Positions 27,777 through 35,962 of a stretch of DNA of 64,000 bases are shown here, one piece after another. This stretch comes from Haloglomus halophilum (GTDB lineage Archaea; Halobacteriota; Halobacteria; Halobacteriales; Haloarculaceae). How positions within the stretch are numbered: the first letter of the stretch is position 1; each line of letters opens with the position of its first letter. Both the position numbers and the translations under genes were made by a program. The notes under the pieces are model-generated. The model worked only from the letters and a program-made list of their open reading frames with translations, made no database searches and was not told the DNA's origin. The stretch spans positions 3,347,149 to 3,411,148 of the forward strand of contig NZ_CP101166.1 of NCBI RefSeq assembly GCF_024298885.1, written 5' to 3'.

Positions 27777-28589
27777 GTGTCCTCCACCGACGCCGCCGGT
27801 CTCACCTACCGGCTGGTCCTCGCACTCTATCTCGCCACCGGCACTGCGGCCGTCGTGGTAGCGTCGCTCGTCGTCGTCGGCGTGACGGCCGGCCTCGTCG
27901 CCGTCGGCGCTGTGGGTTCCTGGCTCGGTGGGACGGTACTCGCCGCGGCCGTCCTCGGCTGGCTCGGGGTTCCCCGGTGGCTTCATCCCCGGCCGCTCTA
28001 CGCGGCTGGCCGATCGTGGCTCCCGGCGCTGGGTGGCCTCGCGCTCGTCGGGATCGGCGTGGCTGTGGGGACCCAGAACGTTGGGGCGGCCGCAGCCCTG
28101 CTCCTCGGTGGCGGCGCCGTCGCGACGCTGGGCTGGTTCGTCCGGGTGATGGCGCGGAACGCCGAGGCGAGGGCGCGCCTCGACGGTGGCGGGGTGGTCA
28201 CGTGGCGCGCCCGCCCGGCGAAGCGACGCCGGGTCGCGTGGTACACTGCCGGGGGGCTGTTCGTGGTGGTCGTCCTCGGCGTGATGCTCTGGACCCGGGA
28301 CTGGTCGTTCATCGGTGTGCTCGGCATCGGATTCGCGCTCGCTGCGCAGGGCGCCAACCGGACACAGTACTGGCTCGGGGACGGAACGCTGGTGTACGGC
28401 AACCCGCAGGTCCGCTACCTGCTCCCGGCCGCCGACGTGACGGGGGTCCGTCACACCGACGCGGCCATCAGTATCGAGCGGCGGGGCTGGCGGCCGGCCC
28501 GGACGCTGGACCCGGCCGACCTCTCGGACCCGCAGGCCGTCGTCGCGGCACTGGATCGACTCGCTACGACGGCCGACGCAGGTGGCTAG
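27777..28589 (+). CDS. Multi-helix membrane protein with a cytoplasmic C-terminal domain
   Basis: This 270-residue product (GTG start) has about six hydrophobic helices in residues 10-200: two near the N terminus, two around 75-120 and two at about 150-195. A soluble C-terminal part follows, reading YWLGDGTLVYGNPQVRYLL. The layout resembles small PH-like domain membrane proteins, but I do not recognise the family. Start codon GTG at 27777 follows the divergent sugar nucleotidyltransferase gene by 120 bases; the region carries an ACAAGGCTTATC patch that may hold its promoter. It is convergent with the UspA gene, meeting it end to end. Confidence 0.6.
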   Translation: MSSTDAAGLTYRLVLALYLATGTAAVVVASLVVVGVTAGLVAVGAVGSWLGGTVLAAAVLGWLGVPRWLHPRPLYAAGRSWLPALGGLALVGIGVAVGTQNVGAAAALLLGGGAVATLGWFVRVMARNAEARARLDGGGVVTWRARPAKRRRVAWYTAGGLFVVVVLGVMLWTRDWSFIGVLGIGFALAAQGANRTQYWLGDGTLVYGNPQVRYLLPAADVTGVRHTDAAISIERRGWRPARTLDPADLSDPQAVVAALDRLATTADAGG

Positions 28590-29048
28590 TCAGTCGACGC
28601 TCCTGACGATGTACACGTCGTAGATCGGGCTCGAGACGACCGTGTCCCCCACGCTGCTGACCGGCGAGACGATACGGCCGGCGTTGTCGCTCCCGAGGAC
28701 GACCACTTCCGCGTCGAGGTCGTACGCGGCCCGCCGGAGCTGCTTCGCGATGTCCCGTGGATGCGCGTCGTCGAGCGTTTCGAGCCGGAACTCCGCGTCC
28801 GGCGCGAGCTGCTCGACCTCGGTGGCGAACCGCTCGGCCCACTCGCTCGGCACGTACTCGGTCTCTCGTGACACCCAGCCCTGCTCCCTGGCGTACAGCG
28901 AATCGTCGGGGACGACGCTGACCGCGACGACCTGCTGGCCGAGCGCGTCTCCCAGTTCGACACCTCGTCGGAGTGCGGCTCGTGACAGGTCCGACCCATC
29001 GTACGCGACCATGACAGTCATACCCGCGGCTTCGACACGGGTGCTCAT
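28590..29048 (-). CDS. Universal stress protein (UspA) family protein
   Basis: The 152-residue protein has the Usp fold opening VMVAYDGSDLSRAALRRGVEL and the DAEVVVLGSDNAGRIVSPV strand-loop near the end. The ATP-binding signature G-x2-G-x9-G-(S/T) is imperfect here (GSDNAGRIVSPVSSVGDTV), so nucleotide binding is uncertain. Haloarchaea carry dozens of such proteins, most of unknown role. The ATG at 29021 (MTVMVAYDG) is an alternative start that fits many relatives better. Its coding end abuts the end of the convergent membrane-protein gene. Confidence 0.82.
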   Translation of the reverse strand: MSTRVEAAGMTVMVAYDGSDLSRAALRRGVELGDALGQQVVAVSVVPDDSLYAREQGWVSRETEYVPSEWAERFATEVEQLAPDAEFRLETLDDAHPRDIAKQLRRAAYDLDAEVVVLGSDNAGRIVSPVSSVGDTVVSSPIYDVYIVRSVD

Positions 29049-29078
29049 AGCCTTCCGTGGTGATTCCCACCCTCCGGG

Positions 29079-30050
29079 TCAGACGCCGTCGGGAAGCTCG
29101 ATGACCTCGCCGTCCACCTCGACGGTCGGGTCGCGGATGATGCCGTCCTGGTGGATGGGTGCCTCCGTCTCGCCGCCGATTCCGGAGTCGTCGCCGACGG
29201 CGATGTGGACGGTGCCGGCGGCCTTCTCGTCGAGCAGGACGCTTCCGACGAGTTCGGTGACGGCGGTGTTGGTCCCGATACCCAGCTCCGCGAGGTTGTA
29301 GGCCGCGTCGCCGGCAGTTTCGGCCGCGCGCTCGAACTCCTCGCGCATCACCTCGTCGTCGATGGCCGTCACCTGCCCGTCCTCCACCTCGAAGGTGAGG
29401 GTCTGTCCCTCGTCGAGCAGGCCGTGGGGGTCCATCGTCCCGTCGACGACGAACCGACCGTCGGCGGTCTCGGGCGCGATGAACACCTCGCCCGCCGGGA
29501 GGTTCGAGAAGGCACCCGCCTCGGCGATGTCGCCCGTGTCGGCCAGCCACTCACGGCTCCCGGGACGGAACGTGATGTCCGTCCCGAGGTCCGTCGTCAC
29601 GCGGACCTCGTCGGCGTCGGCCACCTTCGTCAGCATCCGGTCGCACTCCGCGGCGATGGCCTCGTAGTCGGCAGCCAGGCCCGTCTCGAACACCTCGCGG
29701 GTGATGCCGGGGAGGGTCGCCCCTCGTGCGCCGCCCTCGCAGGCCTCCTTCCGTGCGCTCGTGTGGCTGATGCTCTTCGAGGTCGGCGCGAGGAAGGCAT
29801 CACAGCCCGTCATCGCCGCGGCCACGCCCGTGGTCGGCTCCTCGCCGTGCTGGCTCCCGACGGGGTAGGTGACCAGCGACACGTCGTCGGTCACCTCGCT
29901 GCCCGCGAGGTAGCACTCCTCACCGATGACCGCCCGCTTCTCGTCGGTGACGACGACCAGCGACTCGCCCGGCTGCAGTTCCAGACACTGTCGGACGGCC
30001 GTCCGCGCCGCCGCCGCCATCGGTCCGCGCTCCGCGTCGGAATCGCTCAT
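29079..30050 (-). CDS. Aminopeptidase T-like (M29/NicX-type) protein
   Basis: The 323-residue protein resembles the archaeal aminopeptidase (leucyl aminopeptidase, NicX-like) group. Features include LQPGESLVVVTDEKRAVIG, DAFLAPTSKSISHTSARK, DLGTDITF, GEVFIAPETADGRFVVDG and the late GIGTNTAV with HIAVGDDSGIGG and HQDGII. These are metal-binding and substrate-loop motifs of this group. M29 enzymes hydrolyse N-terminal residues using a metal pair; the NicX branch is instead a dioxygenase, so the reaction is open. The start at 30050 (MSDSDAERG) is chosen; the frame reaches 30089. Confidence 0.75.
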   Translation of the reverse strand: MSDSDAERGPMAAAARTAVRQCLELQPGESLVVVTDEKRAVIGEECYLAGSEVTDDVSLVTYPVGSQHGEEPTTGVAAAMTGCDAFLAPTSKSISHTSARKEACEGGARGATLPGITREVFETGLAADYEAIAAECDRMLTKVADADEVRVTTDLGTDITFRPGSREWLADTGDIAEAGAFSNLPAGEVFIAPETADGRFVVDGTMDPHGLLDEGQTLTFEVEDGQVTAIDDEVMREEFERAAETAGDAAYNLAELGIGTNTAVTELVGSVLLDEKAAGTVHIAVGDDSGIGGETEAPIHQDGIIRDPTVEVDGEVIELPDGV

Positions 30051-30137
30051 ATCCGGCATCCGGTCGGCGGCGGGATAGTGGTTCCCCACCGGCGGCGTAC
30101 GGGTGACTGCGTCCGGACACTCCTCGGGGCCGTGCGG

Positions 30138-32585
30138 TCAGTCGTCGAGCGCGTCCCGGAGGTCCCGTGGCACCGTCTCGAACCCCGTCCCGTCCCCGAT
30201 GGCGGTGCCCTCGGTCGCACGCTCCATCAGCGTCGCGTGCGTGTCCACCGTCGCGCCGTCCGGTCGCTGCTGTCGGTAGGTTCCGTCCGCGGCCATCTCC
30301 CAGGCACGTCGGTTGTCGGCCAGCTGGAGGTCGAGGATGGACGCGAGTTCGCGGCAGTGTGCCGGCTCCTCGACGGGGACGACCGCTTCGACCCGGCGGT
30401 CGAGGTTGCGGGTCATCCAGTCGGCGCTCCCGATGTAGAACGGAGTGTCGGCGTTGGCGAAGTGGTAGATACGCGCGTGTTCGAGGAATCGCCCGACCAC
30501 GGAGCGGACGGTGACGCTCTCGCTGACGCCCTCGATACCGGGCCGGAGCCGGCAGATGCCCCGGACGACGAGGTCGATGTCGACCCCGGCCATCGACGCC
30601 TCGTACAGCTCGCGGACGATGGCGGGGTCCTCCAGTGCGTTGAGCTTCGCGACGATACGGGCGTCCTCCCCGTCGCGGGCGGCCGCGGCCTCCGCTCGGA
30701 TGAGGTCCGTGACACGGTCGCGCAGGCCCGTCGGCGCGACGAGCAGGCGCTCGTAGTCGTTCTCGCGGGAGTGGCCCGTGAAGAAGTTGAACAGCCGGAC
30801 GAGGTCGTTGCCGACGCGGCGGTCCGCCGTGAGGAGCCCGAGGTCGGCGTACAGCTTCGCCGTCCCCGCGTGGTAGTTGCCCGTGCCGACGTGGGAGTAG
30901 AGCCGGACGCCCCGGTTCGCGGCCGGGCCGTCGCCGGTCGCCTCGGTCCCGCGCTCGCCGTCGGTCCCCTCGTCACGGACCACGAGCGCGCACTTCGCGT
31001 GGGCCTTCAGCCCCATCGTCCCGTAGGCGACGTGGACGCCCTCCTCCTCCAGCCGGCGGACCCAGCGGAGGTTGTTCGCCTCGTCGAAGCGGGCCTTCAA
31101 CTCGACCATCACCGCGACCTGCTTGCCGTTGCGCGCGGCCTCGATGAGCGACTCGATGACCTTCGAGTCGTGGGCGGTGCGGTAGATGGCACATTTGATG
31201 GCCAGCACGTCCTCGTCGCGCGCCGCGGCCCCCAGGAACGCCTGGACGGTCCCCTCGAACGAGTGGTACGGGTGGTGGGCGAGGACATCGCCCTGCCGGA
31301 TGGCGGCGAACAGCTCCGGGCCCTCGCGGTCAGCGAAACGAGGGTGGGGCTGTGGCTGCCAGCCCGGCAGTGCGAGGTCCGGCCGGTCGAGGTCCGTGAG
31401 CCGTGACAGGTCCCGCAGGTCGAGCGGCCCCTCGCGCTCGAACAGTTCGCGCTTCTCCAGGCCGAGCTGGTCGAGCAGGAGCCGACGCGTCGCCTCGTCC
31501 ATCCGGGCGTCCACCTCCAGCCGGACGACGGTCGCGAACCGGCGGTCTCGGAGGATGCCCTCGATGCTCCCGATGAGTCCCTCGGCCACGTCCTCGTTGC
31601 GCCGGACCTCCGCGTTCCGGGTCACCCGGAACGGGGCCGCATCCAGGACCGCCACGTTCGGGAACAGCAGGTCGAGGTTCGCCGCGACGACCTGCTCCAG
31701 CGGGACGAACCGCGCCGGCTGGTGGATGGTCGTTCCGTCCGTCGGCCCCGCGTCGGCCGTGTCCTCACCGTGGGTCGCCAGCACGTCGTCGAGGTCGACC
31801 AGACGGGGCCGGTTCTCGGGAATCTTCACCCGGGAGAACCGCGGGTCGCCGTCGCCAGCGCGCGTGCGCACGGCGAGCGAGAGCGAGAGGTTCGAGAGGA
31901 ACGGAAACGACTTGCTGGCGTCGTAGGTGAGCGGCGTCAGCGTCGGCAGGACGGCCGCCTCGAAGTACGACCGCAGGGCGGCCCGCTCGTCGGCGTCGAG
32001 GTCGTCGTGGTCGTGGACGTGGACGCCGGCCTCGGCCAGCGTGTCACGGAGGTCCTCGCGCCAGCACCGGGCGGCCGCCGCCGACAGGTCGCGTGCGGTC
32101 GAGAGCGCGTCGAGCCACGTCTCGCGTGGGGTTCGTCCGTCCGGGAACGTCTCGGCGACGCCGGCGTCGAGCTGTTCCTTCAGCCCGCCGACCCGCTTCA
32201 TGAAGAACTCGTCTATGTTGCGGGTGATGATGGTGAGGAACTTCGCGCGCTCCAGCGGCGGGTTGCGGTCGTCGAGCGCCTCGTTCAACACCCGCGCGTG
32301 GAAGGTCAGCTCCGAGAGCTCGCGGTTGAGGTAGTAGGCCGGGTCCGAGAGGTCCACGTCGCCGTCGTCGGGTGGCTCCGGCACGGCACCCCCGTACCGT
32401 GCGAGGCCGGAGGGCGAATCGTCGCCGTCGGCGTCCGTCTGCGCCGCCGTAACCGGCGTCGGGTCGTCGACGGCCTCCGCCGTCTCGGCCTCGCGCTCTG
32501 TAGCCGACGCATCCGGCGGGTCCGGCGGGTCGGTCGTTCCGCCAGGGTCCTCGTCTCCGGTCCCGGAGGGCTCCTGCTCGCTCAT
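30138..32585 (-). CDS. ppk1: Polyphosphate kinase 1
   Basis: The 815-residue protein has the Ppk1 order: an acidic N-terminal extension of about 75 residues, the N domain (YYLNRELSELTFHARVLNEA), the head domain, and two C-terminal catalytic domains. HVGTGNYHAGTAKLYADLGL holds the autophosphorylated His region, and IYHFANADTPFYIGSADW with NLDRRVEAVVPV forms the second half. The enzyme makes polyphosphate from ATP and can run in reverse. ATG at 32585 begins MSEQEPSG; MHGASPM upstream at 32603 is possible. The neighbouring phosphatase gene suggests a shared phosphate role. Confidence 0.93.
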   Translation of the reverse strand: MSEQEPSGTGDEDPGGTTDPPDPPDASATEREAETAEAVDDPTPVTAAQTDADGDDSPSGLARYGGAVPEPPDDGDVDLSDPAYYLNRELSELTFHARVLNEALDDRNPPLERAKFLTIITRNIDEFFMKRVGGLKEQLDAGVAETFPDGRTPRETWLDALSTARDLSAAAARCWREDLRDTLAEAGVHVHDHDDLDADERAALRSYFEAAVLPTLTPLTYDASKSFPFLSNLSLSLAVRTRAGDGDPRFSRVKIPENRPRLVDLDDVLATHGEDTADAGPTDGTTIHQPARFVPLEQVVAANLDLLFPNVAVLDAAPFRVTRNAEVRRNEDVAEGLIGSIEGILRDRRFATVVRLEVDARMDEATRRLLLDQLGLEKRELFEREGPLDLRDLSRLTDLDRPDLALPGWQPQPHPRFADREGPELFAAIRQGDVLAHHPYHSFEGTVQAFLGAAARDEDVLAIKCAIYRTAHDSKVIESLIEAARNGKQVAVMVELKARFDEANNLRWVRRLEEEGVHVAYGTMGLKAHAKCALVVRDEGTDGERGTEATGDGPAANRGVRLYSHVGTGNYHAGTAKLYADLGLLTADRRVGNDLVRLFNFFTGHSRENDYERLLVAPTGLRDRVTDLIRAEAAAARDGEDARIVAKLNALEDPAIVRELYEASMAGVDIDLVVRGICRLRPGIEGVSESVTVRSVVGRFLEHARIYHFANADTPFYIGSADWMTRNLDRRVEAVVPVEEPAHCRELASILDLQLADNRRAWEMAADGTYRQQRPDGATVDTHATLMERATEGTAIGDGTGFETVPRDLRDALDD

Positions 32586-32670
32586 AGGGGACGCACCGTG
32601 CACCGGCGCAAAACGGTTCGGGTCGGATGGCCGGGCCGCGGGAGCGACCCGGGCCGGTGACTCGGGTCGG

Positions 32671-33459
32671 TCACTCCGAGATGGCGGGGTCGGCCGGGTC
32701 GAGGAACTTGCGGTCCGGGCGATGCTGGTAGGTGTCGAACGCCTCGACGCTGTGGAACTCGCCGGTCCGGTAGTTGTAGGCAGTCAGCTGGCCGCCGTAC
32801 ACACAGCCGGTATCGAGGCCGACGGCGTACTCGGTCACGACCGGTCCCTCGAGGACCGTGTGGCCGAAGAACACCGTCGTCGGCCCCTCGTACGTCTCCC
32901 ACCAGAACGGGCCGTCGTAGCCGTTCTCCGGCGGGACGGCGCGGAAGGTGAGCAGGTCCTGGAGCCCGTGCTCGGCGAGGTCGCGGCGGGGGTCGACGCC
33001 GCCGTGGACCACCATCGCGTCGCCGAAACTGATGACGACCGGGAGCGAGGCGAGGTAGCCGTCGACATCCGCGTCGTCCAGCGCGTCCAGCGTCTTCCGG
33101 CCCTGTATGAGCTTGTCCTCGTTGTTGCCCCGGACGCTGTAGGCGTTCGGGAGCTGTCGGACGTAGTCCAGGACGCCATCGCTGTCGGGACCCTTGCGGA
33201 CGAGGTCGCCGACGAACAGCAGCAGGTCGTTCGGGCCGGGGTCGATGGCCGCGAGGAGTGCTTCCAGCTCGGCGAGGCAGCCGTGGACGTCACCGATGAG
33301 GTAGATGTCGTCGTAGGCCTCGTCGTCGAGGCGGAGATGGTACGGGGCAACTGCGGGGTCGAGGTCGCCACACGTGATGTGGGCCTCCTGCGTCTCTGAT
33401 CCTGTCATCACGGGTGGTCCGTCGGCTGCCTCCGGCGTCGGTGTCGAGGCATCGTCCAT
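32671..33459 (-). CDS. PPP-family metallophosphatase (serine/threonine phosphatase or Ap4A hydrolase-like)
   Basis: The 262-residue calcineurin-like phosphatase has the PPP motifs GDVHG, GDLVRKGPDS, RGNNED and VVHGG, and a late GHTVLEGP His. These bind two metals. In this family bacterial and archaeal members hydrolyse phosphoproteins or diadenosine tetraphosphate; GNNED in place of GNHE is common in archaeal members. Residues 1-45 are an acidic extension. It lies 85 bases upstream of ppk1 on the same strand, so co-transcription is plausible, and a phosphate- or polyphosphate-related role is a guess from context. Confidence 0.85.
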   Translation of the reverse strand: MDDASTPTPEAADGPPVMTGSETQEAHITCGDLDPAVAPYHLRLDDEAYDDIYLIGDVHGCLAELEALLAAIDPGPNDLLLFVGDLVRKGPDSDGVLDYVRQLPNAYSVRGNNEDKLIQGRKTLDALDDADVDGYLASLPVVISFGDAMVVHGGVDPRRDLAEHGLQDLLTFRAVPPENGYDGPFWWETYEGPTTVFFGHTVLEGPVVTEYAVGLDTGCVYGGQLTAYNYRTGEFHSVEAFDTYQHRPDRKFLDPADPAISE

Positions 33460-33481
33460 GCACACCCGACGGCCGGCGGAA

Positions 33482-33489
33482 ATATATAA
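33482..33489 (-). promoter_or_regulatory. TATA box for the phosphatase gene
   Basis: The minus strand reads TTATATAT at 23-30 bases before the ATG at 33459, in an AT-rich patch running to about 33533. Spacing predicts a leaderless mRNA. If the phosphatase and ppk1 form one operon, this is its promoter. Confidence 0.6.
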
Positions 33490-33730
33490 TTTCGCTACAT
33501 AATCGTGTAATTGGCCGAATAATCTATAGAGGTGACGGGTAACATACCTATTCCGCGTGCTCTCGCCCGGCCCAGCGCACGGTCGCAACGATGCAGGTCG
33601 TTCCATCCGACAGGTCGCCACATCCGGCAGGTCGTCGCCCCCGATGTCCCGACCCGGACCGCCCGTCGGCCGCGCTTCGGTGGTTCCGGCGAGCGCAATC
33701 CCTTTGAGGGGTTCCGGCGAATCCGGACCC

Positions 33731-34621
33731 ATGAGTGCGCTCGACGACGAGAAGTACGAGAAGCACCGCGAGGCGGGAGAGATACTCGCCGAGGTGCGCG
33801 ACGAGGCAGCCGAGAAGGTCGAGGTCGGCGCGAGCCACCTCGAGATCGCGGAGTGGGCCGAGGACCGCATCCGCGAACTCGGTGGGGAGCCGGCCTTCCC
33901 GGTCAACATCAGCATCGACGAGGAGGCCGCCCACGCGACTCCGTCGGTCGACGACGAGTCGACGTTCGGCGAGGAGATGGTCAACCTCGACATCGGCGTC
34001 CACGTCGACGGCTGGCTGGCCGACACCGCCGTCACGGTGGACCTCTCCGGGAACCCCGAACTCGCCGAGGCGTCGGAGCAGGCGCTCGAAGCCGCACTCG
34101 ATGTCGTCGAGGCCGGCGTCTCCACCGGCGATATCGGTGCCGAGGTCGAGGACGTCATCGAGGGCTACGGGTTCAACCCCGTCGTCAACCTCACCGGTCA
34201 CGGCCTGGGCCACTGGGAACAGCACACCAGCCCCAACATCCCGAACCGGGCGGTCTCGCAGGGCGCGACGCTCGAAGCGGGCGACGTGGTCGCCATCGAG
34301 CCGTTCGCCACCGACGGGAGTGGGAAGGTCAAGGAGGGGAGCGAGGAGGAGATCTACGCACTCGAGCGCGAGGCCTCCGTCCGGAACCGGCAGGCGCGAC
34401 AGGCCCTGGAGCAGATCGTCGACGAGTTCAAGACGCTCCCCTTTGCCACGCGCTGGCTCGAGACCTCCCGCGCCGAGATGGCGCTGCGACGCCTCGAACA
34501 GAACGGCGTCGTCCACGGCTACCCCGTCCTGAAGGAGCAGGAGGGGTACCTCGTCAGTCAGAAGGAGCACACCGTCATCGTCACCGAGGACGGCTGCGAG
34601 GTCACGACCCGGTCCCGGTAG
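33731..34621 (+). CDS. map: Methionine aminopeptidase, type II (archaeal)
   Basis: The 296-residue protein removes initiator Met from nascent chains. The metal ligands are visible: Asp pair in LDIGVHVDGWLADTAV, His in LTGHGLGHW, Glu in VAIEPFATDG and Glu in KEHTVIV at the C terminus. The insertion after the third ligand (residues about 215-270, ending FATRWLETSRAEMALRRL) marks the type II enzyme. Start at 33731 (MSALDDEKYEKHREAG) is in register with relatives. Confidence 0.94.
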   Translation: MSALDDEKYEKHREAGEILAEVRDEAAEKVEVGASHLEIAEWAEDRIRELGGEPAFPVNISIDEEAAHATPSVDDESTFGEEMVNLDIGVHVDGWLADTAVTVDLSGNPELAEASEQALEAALDVVEAGVSTGDIGAEVEDVIEGYGFNPVVNLTGHGLGHWEQHTSPNIPNRAVSQGATLEAGDVVAIEPFATDGSGKVKEGSEEEIYALEREASVRNRQARQALEQIVDEFKTLPFATRWLETSRAEMALRRLEQNGVVHGYPVLKEQEGYLVSQKEHTVIVTEDGCEVTTRSR

Positions 34622-34763
34622 CGACCGCCGACCGAACGCTGCGTCATCAGCTCTCCGGGCACGTATCCGAGCCACGGAGCCGCCGCTGGGTCGGACAAGT
34701 CCGGTGCTGCGCTCAGAGCCACAGGAGGTCCGCGTCGCAGTCGCGTCGCGGCGGTCGCTACGC

Positions 34764-34967
34764 CTACGCGTTGTTCATCCGCACCGCGTCCTCGTCGCCG
34801 CAGACGACACACGTGGCGACCCGGTAGGGCTCGCGCGAGAACTCCGCGTTCTCCGCCTTCGTACTCTCCGTGCGGATCTCCACCGAGACCTGATGGGCGG
34901 TCTCGCGGCCACAGGTTCCACACTGCTCCACCATATCACCGTCATCGGAGCGGGTGTTCACTGACAT
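34764..34967 (-). CDS. Small zinc beta-ribbon protein (DUF7835-like)
   Basis: The 67-residue protein has two C-x2-C pairs (VEQCGTCGRETAH and TCVVCGDEDAV) separated by about 35 residues, the spacing of a zinc beta-ribbon. Between them lies a basic/acidic strand pair, SVEIRTESTKAENAEF. Similar small haloarchaeal proteins are of unknown role. The ATG at 34967 (MSVNTRSDDGD) was chosen; a GTG at 34970 and an internal ATG at VEQCG are alternatives. Upstream inverted repeats are described separately. Confidence 0.75.
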   Translation of the reverse strand: MSVNTRSDDGDMVEQCGTCGRETAHQVSVEIRTESTKAENAEFSREPYRVATCVVCGDEDAVRMNNA

Positions 34968-34971
34968 CACC

Positions 34972-35136
34972 AGTTTCGAGGGGCGATAGCATCGTAAGAA
35001 CCCCCGACCGTTGGGGGTCGTTCGGACCGTTCACGACTGCTGTGGTGGAGTAACCTCGAAACTAGTCAGTTCCGGGTGCATAACCGTTCTGGCCGTCGCA
35101 CCCGGCTCCGTTCCGACCGTTCAAACCGTTGAACGG
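34972..35136. repeat. Inverted repeats in the zinc-ribbon/HIT intergenic region
   Basis: Two nested structures are seen. AGTTTCGAGG at 34972-34981 and its exact complement CCTCGAAACT at 35054-35063 form a 10-bp inverted repeat over a 72-base gap. A tighter one, CCGTTCAA (35117-35124) and TTGAACGG (35129-35136) around ACCG, is a 20-bp palindrome. Further CCGTTC-like runs occur at 35026, 35084 and 35203. The sites could be operators for the zinc-ribbon gene or for HIT. The rest of 34971-35335 shows no gene. Confidence 0.55.
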
Positions 35137-35335
35137 CCAGTAGATTCTTGTACCAGATTGGAACTGACTGTTCAGTCGGGTCCCTGTCCGACCCGGCCGT
35201 TCGGGCGGTGGGTCGCCCCGCTCTCCCGTCGTTCGGGTAGCCCCCGGACCCGACCGGTTTCCGGTCATCCGGGTGGACCGTGACCGGCAGTGCGGGCGCC
35301 GGGAGACTGATACCCCTCCTGGCCCACCGGGGGAC

Positions 35336-35890
35336 ATGGACCAGGTCTTCGCCCCGTGGCGCATCGAGTGGGTCGAGCGCGACCCCGACGACCAGAACCC
35401 CGAGATGGACTGCCCGTTCTGTGGGCTCCCCGAGCGCGAGAACGCCCGCGAGGCCCGAATCGTCGCGCGGTCGGCCCACGCGTTCGTCCTGCTGAACAAC
35501 TACCCGTACAACCCGGGCCACGCGATGGTCATCCCGTTCGAGCACGGCGGCGACTACGGGGCGCTCTCCGACGAACAGCTCCTCGACCACGCCCGACTGA
35601 AGGCCCGGACGCTGGATGCACTGGAGACAGCGTTCCACCCGGACGGCGTCAACACCGGCGAGAACCTGGGCGGCGACGCCGCGGGCGGCTCCATCGAGGA
35701 CCACCTCCACACCCACGTCGTCCCGCGCTGGAGCGGCGACACGAACTTCATGCCCGTCATCTCCGACACGAAGGTCATCGTCGAGGCGCTGGAGGACACG
35801 TACGACCGGCTTCACGACGCGTTCGCCGCACAGGACGGAGCCGAGAATCCCGGGCCGGAGCGGGCCGTCCGGCTCGACCTCCACCGGTGA
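35336..35890 (+). CDS. HIT family nucleotide hydrolase/transferase
   Basis: This 184-residue histidine-triad protein has HLHTHVVPRW, matching H-x-H-x-H, and an N-terminal zinc-like pair DCPFCGLPE typical of archaeal and actinobacterial HIT proteins. PYNPGHAMVIPFEHGGDY is the second family block. Such proteins hydrolyse or transfer AMP from dinucleotides such as Ap4A. The ATG at 35336 gives the family-like MDQVFAPWRIEWVER. It follows no operon mate closely. Confidence 0.92.
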   Translation: MDQVFAPWRIEWVERDPDDQNPEMDCPFCGLPERENAREARIVARSAHAFVLLNNYPYNPGHAMVIPFEHGGDYGALSDEQLLDHARLKARTLDALETAFHPDGVNTGENLGGDAAGGSIEDHLHTHVVPRWSGDTNFMPVISDTKVIVEALEDTYDRLHDAFAAQDGAENPGPERAVRLDLHR

Positions 35891-35962
35891 CCTGCCGGCT
35901 CCCCAGTGGCTCCTCGCTGGGACCCGACAGCGGTTAGTGCGCGGGGGGTCCACGCTCGGGTG

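Noticed and set aside
27657..28454. Upstream extension of the sugar nucleotidyltransferase
   Set aside because: It overlaps the divergent membrane-protein gene and is Arg/Pro/His-rich, unlike the family start.
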